DNA from: Zoroaster sp. YZ-2022 | Taxonomy: Eukaryota; Echinodermata; Asteroidea; Forcipulatida; Zoroasteridae | Direction: 5' to 3' | Length of the DNA stretch: 64,000 bases | Assembly (NCBI GenBank): GCA_029582265.1 | Contig: CM055819.1 | Coordinates: 32,664,967-32,728,966 of the forward strand | Shown: positions 48,701 through 57,700 of the stretch, in pieces | Position numbering within the stretch: position 1 is the first letter of the stretch | How the letters are laid out: every line of letters begins with the position of its first letter | The notes under the pieces: model-generated | What the model was told of the DNA's origin: nothing | Database searches by the model: none | Seen by the model: the letters and a program-made list of their open reading frames with translations, nothing else | Made by a program: the position numbers and the translations under genes

Positions 48701-51700
48701 ACATAACAAATTTCTGAAATTCTTATTTTGTGCCGAGTAAGTTCTGGGTATAATGCAGCTACTGTGAAAAAAAACTGATGAGTGAAATATATATTATGGC
48801 ATTAAAAGTGGGCCCTAAACCTCAAAAAAGTAACGTGAGTAATAATGAATAATTGTGAACAATGCAAAACTGTATGTAAACTTTATATGCGTTTGCTATG
48901 GAACTTTAAAAAGCACACATTAAAAGTACACAGCAAATGATCTGTGGTGAAATTGCAACCGCAGATCCCCTGCATAAACACTTTAAGGATGTAAGTGTAT
49001 ACTGGTCACACTGGTGCTACGGCATAATTTTCCTAATTTCAAAATTTCAAGCTTTTCAATTTCAAGCATTCAGGATGAGACAAAAATTCAGTCTGGATTG
49101 TACCTCTTCTTTTCGTTTCGTTCTTTTCTTTTTGACACTTTTAACCTCTTCATTATTCGTGTCACATGTTTCACTCATGACTGCCATTTCCTCGACCTGA
49201 AAATGTAAAAATAATATCATTCATTTCTAAAGTACTCCGTTGACAAAACTAATATTTCATATTCCAATAATAAATAAAAGTCTCTACGAGTTATGAGAGT
49301 ACAGGAGTTGCTTCAAGGGCATAATTGTAAAATCAGTTGTTTTTTCCTACCTTTTTAATTTAAAAAAAATAATAAAAACATGACATTTAACAAGCTGTCA
49401 TCTTTGAATTTTATAATTAAAAAATTTGGTTCAGTTAACCGATTAACCGTACAATTCATGTTTGATTAATTGGCTACAAAATTAGCCATAAACTTGCAGC
49501 ACTAATACTCAATAGATGCGACATGGCATAATCCCCATATACTTTGAAACTGACAGAGATTCACACAAAAAAGTAAGCAAATTGACCTAAAAAACCACCA
49601 AAAATAGGTGAAAGCTTTCACTATAACAACCTTGCAAAACAATGTGATAAACATTCTGTATTAATTAACATAGTCAAGGAATATTCACTCGTATTGGCAA
49701 CGGCTGCTCCAATTTCAGAAATGCAAGTTTAAAAAAATAAAAGTCACAATGCCATCTCAACCAGGTCATGTTTTGTTGTAGAATTATTATTTCACTCCCT
49801 TATAAAATTCGCCCTTTATCAGATGATCAATCAATTCATAATGTGCTTCAAGGATTCTACACATAGACCTTACCATTCCTTTTTATTAAATATATATATC
49901 ACTCATGGTTTTTGACTATTCTATCAGCAATTTTGTTTCAATGAATAAACCATTCGTAAGGGAAATTACATGCAAGTTTTTATGAAATATTCTGAGTTTA
50001 AATATGTTTTCCCATTGCTTTCCGGTACCTTGAGAGCATAAGTACAGAAAAACTGAAAATACAGTTTTAAAGCCATTATACACTCTTGCTAATCTCAAAA
50101 AGCATAAATGATCCCCGTTACATAAAAGTTACTTGGTGTAAAATTGAATTATTTCTATCTCTTGGATTTTTTTAAATTTCCCAAATTAATTTCTGTTATC
50201 CGAAGAGAGAAATTCCACATTGGAATGAATACAAACAATTTGAAGGCAATTTTCACTATTTTCTTGTTAACGGCGCAATGAAATAAGCTTAAATTTCACA
50301 GGATGGTTTCTATACATACATCTTGATTCTTACAAAGTATGGATGCATTTACAGACATTTTACCAAGATTGCATGCATGTACTCACGTAAGGTGATATGC
50401 GTGGCACTCAGAAATAAACAATTTTTTTGTCTTGGATGTCTTTGTGATTGTTCTTCAGTAATATTTGATTCAAAGACCCTTTTGTTTAGAGATTTAGAAT
50501 ATTTCATGGATGCTAACTATTCTGGTTAAACCCGTCCATTCCAAATGTATGCACCCTGCCATCTGGAGTGGAAATTGCATAAATTCAATCAATATATTCT
50601 AGCCAATGGCGGGTCGCGTTCACCTCCTCTCATGCTTCTAGACAGTATTAACATGAAAAAAACATTTCCACTAATTAGATAAACCAAAATAACCATTGTT
50701 ACCTGAAGTCATTCCTTTATGGCATTCCAATGATGTATAAGGCCATGCCAAATTACTTTCAAACACAATTTTATTTCTATTGTGTCTTCATGGACAACTA
50801 TTATACAAGAAGGCCATTCTTTTAATTTAATTATTTTAAGGGCAATTCAATTTCTCTTTACTCAAGGGCAATTCTAGATTTGTCTGTAACCACACTCTAC
50901 TCTAAACTATAGAGTACTAAAAGCAGTGGCATAGTGACTATGGGGGGGGGGGGGTTTCCGGGTGTTCAAACTTCCCCATGGGAAGTTTGTCCTGTTTTAA
51001 GCAGTGTTTGGGGGGGGGGGAGGGGAAATGTAATTGGCACATCTATCCCAGCCCCCTGCCGTTGAGTGGCATTCGAGATCCTCCATTTTGAGGAAACACA
51101 CAAAACAAACCCCCCCCCCATGAAAAATATCTTGCAACCCGCCTGATTACAAGACAGGTCTATCATTCTTCAAATTATTAGTTTATTGAATGTGACACTT
51201 GCCAAAGGACGGACGAGGGAAAAAAAAGGCTTCTCTTTGATGATCAATACTTTATTGGAAACTGCAAATAAAAGGATAGAAGGAGCGATTTAGATTGCGT
51301 CTCCTCTGCTACTGTTGGATGATGAAAAATGTGGAAAATGGCTAGTTTTAGTTTTCATAAAATAAAATTAAGAATTGAAATTGACTGACGTATTAATTGT
51401 TCTTTTTGTATTCTCAACCTAAAAACTGTGTGTAAATTTGGCTCATGTGAGGGCGCAACAGAATTTAGGCTAATTTGCATAAGAAAGGTGATTTAAATGT
51501 AACGAAAGGAAAATGGCGGATGGATATCAGAATTAAAGGAAAAGCAATAAAATTAAGTAACTTTAACCCTCCTATGGTTTGACCTTTCAAAACCTTTCAA
51601 AATCTGCTTACGGGCCAAAATGGCTATCAATTATTATGAACCCTTTAAAACCCTCCAGAATTTGTTGCTGCTGAACAACCACACCTTTCAATACCCTTTG

Positions 51701-54700
51701 AAAGGTATTGAAATATTTCAACACCAGTTTGTTCAGAGAGTTGTTACACCTTTCGAAACCTTTCATAGGTCCCTTTTGTTAGACAGTTTTCTCACCTTTC
51801 AAAACCTTCAGTACAGCAAACTTGAAAGGTTTTGAAAGGTCTGACAATTCTATGGCAACTGCACTGTATATAGGAGGGTTAAAGGGGATAACTGTTTGTC
51901 TGTCACATGTATTCGAACCTTCAATATTCAATTTGTTTTTATTATATACTATGATAATTTTTTTTATTCTCCCTTAGGAAGTCCAAACTACAATACATGT
52001 AAAAATATAGAAATTAATTCCCCCCCCCCCCAAAAAAAAAGAAAAGAAAAGAAAGTGAATCTGTAAAACAGGAATATTAACCTACCTTTTTGTTATGTTT
52101 GTGTTTTCTTCTCTTCTTTTCATGACTGTCTACGTGCTCCTCATCCGATTGAGCTTCGGTCCTATCAGTTGATGTAAGGTCCTCAATCTTCTTGAGAATA
52201 CAAAAAGAACAATTAATATGTCAGTCAATTTCAATTCCTAATTTTATTTTAAGAAAACTAAAATTAGCCATTTTCCACGTTTTTCATCATCCAACAATAG
52301 CGCTTCAATCAATGGACCCCCTTCCTATTTCAAACAAAATCTTCCGAAAACGGAAACTTATAATCTCGCTTTATGATGAAATGCAGTGTATACACCTAGG
52401 AAACTGAGCCATTCAATTCCATTCATTCCCCCGTGTTGATTCGGCTATTTAAGCCTCGTGTTTACCTTGTCTTTGTGCTTCCCTCTTTTCTTTCTTGCAA
52501 TTTTTGCTTCTTCAGGATGTGGGTCAATATCAACCCTGATTTCATCTGCTTCCACCTATAAAAAAAAGTAAACAGAGAATTAGCTGTTGCGAACTGGAAC
52601 CCTTCGTGTTTCAAATGAAAGGTTCCGGTAAACTACTATAAAAAATTTAAAAAAGTAGCAGAGCTGCCAACATTTCAAAATTCCAATTCGTAATGAAACC
52701 GACCAAGACAATTTGTATTAAAACTAAAATGATGGTCAAGATGACCAACCGCAAATAAATCAAACAAAAAACCTACTACATATATCAATTTGTACTTTCG
52801 TAATTTCTGAAAAAATTTGTAATAATTACGAAAAATTTGTAATAGTTGGCAGCTGTGCAGTAGTTACATTTTGGAAACTATGAAGACAATACTGTGTTCT
52901 TCATCTACACTGATAATTAGGAAAATATTTTGTGCATTATTCATGAGAGAAAACAGTGCAGTTTTCAAAAGCAGATGTTAAGCAATGGAGCCCAATACTG
53001 TACTTAAATAGAAGTAGTTTACCAAAGCCAGTGACACACAGGATCAAAAGTAGCTCCAAATATTCAATGTATAAAAACAAATACAAATATTAATACAAAA
53101 TTTAAAAATAGATAAATCATGTATTTTGTATTTGAATTTTTTGCCCCTCACTCACACAGAAGGCAAGTTTTGTGATTGAATTGTGAGTAAAGGTAGCACT
53201 CCCCTCCCCGCCCCCACCCCCCATCCACCAATGGCTTATGATACCACTGTTACTTCTAATGATACTTCTTAACCCTCCTACTATAGCTGCACTTTAGTGG
53301 CAAGTAGCTATAGAGGTCAAAATTAGTCAACTGCCTGTTTTGACTGTTGACCCAAATGTGCACACAGGGCCATTTTTGACTGGTTTTTACTGTCATTTTG
53401 ATCACCCTCAACAATACCAGACGATGCTTTTACCAGTCAAAAACAGTTGACTCATTTTGACCTGTAAATGTACTTACTACACGTAAGGTTTGACAGTGTT
53501 TGACTTTTAAGTGCACTAGATATATACCTTGGCAAGTACATGTATATCAACATTTTGACTGATTTTGATTCTTGTAAGTAGTAGGAGGGTTAAAGGGACA
53601 ATACCGTCATGATCAACAGGGCATGGAATCGGAGTGCTAGTTTTAGATTAACTCAGTGACTGAAAATAATACCCACATGATAAGGTCATGTTACCATTGC
53701 TGCTGCATAAATAAACCAGTAGTTTTCAGTCACTGTGTTCATCTTAAACTAGGACACTGATTCCATGCACTGTTGAAAGTCTGCTCTGATCATGATGATA
53801 TTGTTCCTTTAATCATCACTGTGGTGTACCTTTGAATGTTTCCTCTTTCTCTTTTTAGAACTTCTCATTACATCAGTATCACTTTGATCCATCTGGAAAA
53901 AAAGAAATGACATGATTGAGAATACTTCAAAGATGAGTTTTCTTTTGTCTAATTCACTGAAGCCACATATTATGAGTCCAAATAAGTGAACTCTCTTTTG
54001 AGAGATTCCATTATTATAAAATCTCTTGCATACATGTACTTTCCGGTCATGCAACTTGCTCCAAGCCCCCATTTACCATGTGTTGTTCACGAAAAAAAAA
54101 GAAGCAGCATTGTTAACCCTCCTACTCTCAGTCCATTTTGCCAGTGGATTGACAGACCCGCCAAAACTTTTTGAATGGTACATGTAGAATAACTGTGTAG
54201 AACATATTACTGTGTACACTACAGTGCAGATGCAATCCCACATAAAACCACAATTGTTACACACCTTGTGCTAACTATGGACTCTACTACTGAACTACAT
54301 ACAGCAATATGAATAATTTATGTATGCAAATTTATTTAAAGCCAATCACCATGAGCAAAAACGTTGGACTCGTCCATGTAATAAATATGTGATATCATAA
54401 CAAGTTAGTTACTTTATGCATTATTAACATTTCTCTACCAAATCGGTTGAGAAATATAAAGAAAAACAGAACAGACTGGTTTATTAGCACTCAGTGCGCA
54501 GTCTTTTTTTTTTGCATTTTGTTTTGGGTTGCTGTGTGTGCTTTCACTAAAGGCTAAGTTCAAAGAGACACAAAATAAACTTAATGAAAATAAGATCAAA
54601 CATAAATTTAAATTAAAAAAATTTAAATAAAATAAATGACACATTAGGCAGGATGTACAGGCATAACTATTTTAATGAATTCATTTCAACATCGGGCCTG

Positions 54701-57700
54701 GACCATCGATGACCGGGGCCACAGGCACCAATATGTGAACCACTCAATTACTCATTATTAAAATTAAAAAAATAATTAATTAAATATATATAAAAATAAA
54801 AAGTTGTAATAATAAAACAACATGAATGAATAGAAGAAAACTTTAAAAAAATAAATGTATATAAAACAAATTAAAAAATAAACAATAAAACAGTGTGAAT
54901 GAATAGAAACAAAATAAATAATAATTAGTAAGTAGTAAATATACATGTGTAACAGCCATGAAAAGGTCAAAAACTGACCCCAGGGACCACATGTACGTAG
55001 AGCATTTTCTCTAGATTTTAATGGAAAAAGAAAAATCCTGAAACGTTGTTGGGAACATTGTTAATTTTCACGATAAATTTGGGAGGTCACTCCGAAAAGT
55101 TGGGTCCAAGTTCAGGGTTTTGCCAGAGGCAGTCACTTTCAGTGGTCCGCTGGCCAAATGCCAATTGAAACGGCGGTGGACTAGTCAAAACTAAAAATCT
55201 CTCTCCTAGTAGTCCGACGAGCTAGTCAAAATCACAATGACTGCACTGAATCTGAGTTCATTTTATTTTATATTTACAAATTTTATTCCACTGGCCATGA
55301 AAAGTAATCTCTGACTCTCTTAGTCAAAATCACAATGACTGCACTGAATCCGAGTTCATTTTATTTTATATTTACAAATGTTATTCCACTGGCCATGAAA
55401 AGTAATCTCTGACTCTCTTAGTCAAAATCACAATGACTGCACTGAATCCGAGTTCATTTTATTTTATATTTACAAATTTTATTCCACTGGCCATGAAAAG
55501 TAATCTCTGACTCTCTTAGTCAAAATCACAATGACTGCACTGAATCCGAGTTCATTTTATTTTATATTTACAAATTTTATTCCACTGGCCATGAAAAGTA
55601 ATCTCTAACTCTCTTTGTTCTACCTCAAAAATATTGATAATTGTTGAATACCCTTGTAAGAAGTACTTTAAAATGTGTGGACCAGTGAAAATGCTTGCGG
55701 AATAGCTAGAAGTCAAACTTACTGGTGTGGCAGGTTAGTGAATACAAAAGTTAAGGGCTACCCCCGAGTACAGTATACACAATTTTGTGAAATAAATAAA
55801 TATATATGAAAAAGTTAGATAAAATAAATAAAAACAAAACAAGTAATTTCATATAAAACATAATTGCATGAACAGAAAATTAAATAAGTAAAATAAAAAG
55901 TAAAAGAAGACATTGTTGTAGGTTTAAGCTTTTTAGCTTCAAATAATATTTAAAAAAACATAAAAGTTATCCTAATTCCTTTGTCAATGCAAGAACATGC
56001 ACTGTGCGCAATCATCATCAATGTTGAAACCGATGTCAAAATGTAAAATTTCGAAGAGAAGCAATGGTGCGTATGCGCGGAGTGGAGCAGCAGGAGGGCC
56101 CGGATGTTTGGAACGAAGTCAACGGAGTTGACGTTTTTTAAGCACGATTGATTGGGGGTTAAAGGAAATGTCCTAAAAGTTATTGGCGAGGCTGAAGTAA
56201 GTATACGAATGAGAAAAATGTTGATTCTGTCCACAGTGATGACATCATAATTAAATGATTAACCTACTGTTCAAACGATGCAGCATTTTTGGCAAGGCAT
56301 TAAATAAATCCTTCCTATCTTTCAGATGTGTTTTTTTTATTATGACTTGCTATATCGGTTCAACAATTTTACAGAAATAGGTACAAGGTATTAAAGGGAC
56401 AGTATCGTCACGATCAATATGGCATGGAATCGGAGTGCTAGTTTTAGATTAACTCAGTCACTGAAAATAATATCCCACATGATAAGGTCATATTACCGTT
56501 GCTGCTGCATAAATGAGCCAGTAATTTTCAAACTCGCCTCACAGAAAAATCGCCCCCGACAAATTCGTCCCCGACAAACTCGCCACCGACAAACTCGCCC
56601 CTTGTAATTTTTTTATGCATCTCACGCTATTGAGACTGGTTTAATATAAGTGAACAAATAAAACATTATAAAGGCAGGATGTAAGGGGACATAACTATTT
56701 GAATGAATTATTAGGCACTGTTGTCATTGAGACTGATTTAGAATAAGTAAGAGAGTAAATCAAACATACATGTAGGGTGGGTAGAATGTCGTATACGACC
56801 GCCAGTTTTTCTCATTAAATATAACCAATAATGTAATCTTACCTACCTAGTAATGTGGAGAACATATGGATGATGATGGACATATACTTCAAATTATTCC
56901 AGGATATTTATTTCATGAAAAATCAGGCATTTTTGGTATACGATGACTTCCTCAGTCATGTCAGTCTGATCTTGTCAACTCCCCCATAAGTGACCAACAC
57001 GGTCATTGTACATGTGCAGTGGCAACTATAATAGGATCCTTCTATTTTCTGAAGGGGAAGATTTTTTTAGAAGGGAAATCAAGTCCGAAAACCATCATAA
57101 AAGTAGATTTTAAAGATAGTTTTCCCTTTCTTTACCCCCAAAAAATCGATGGAATCATTTTTTAACTGGTTAGTGGTTGTAAAAAAAATTCCAAAAAAAC
57201 CCTTAAAAAGTGGCAGTTGGATACGACATTCATTCCCATAGGGCCTAATAATTTCAATGGGCGTTTTATTTAACAAAAATAAATATTACATGAAATAATT
57301 CAACAGTTACAACTAAAATAGAATACATAGAAAACTAGCTAAATAAAACAGTTAGTTTCTTTTACTATGTATACTGTGTATTATGTATATATACTATGAA
57401 CAATTTACAAAGTTATTTTGTTTGATTTAATTACATTTTAATTATCTGTATTTTGTATTTAATTACTTATTTATTTTTATTTTACTTATTTATTTTACTC
57501 AGTATTTTAGCTAGTTTCCTATTTATTCTATATTTAATTGTAACTGTAAATTAATTATTTCTTGTAATATTCATTTTCATTAAATAAAACGTCAATTGAA
57601 ATGTTTGAGCGGTTTAGTGCATCGGATTTGTATTCTGATGGCTGAGTCGTCAGATGTGGGTTCGAATCCCAACCGCGACCATGGTGCTTGTGTCCTTGAG

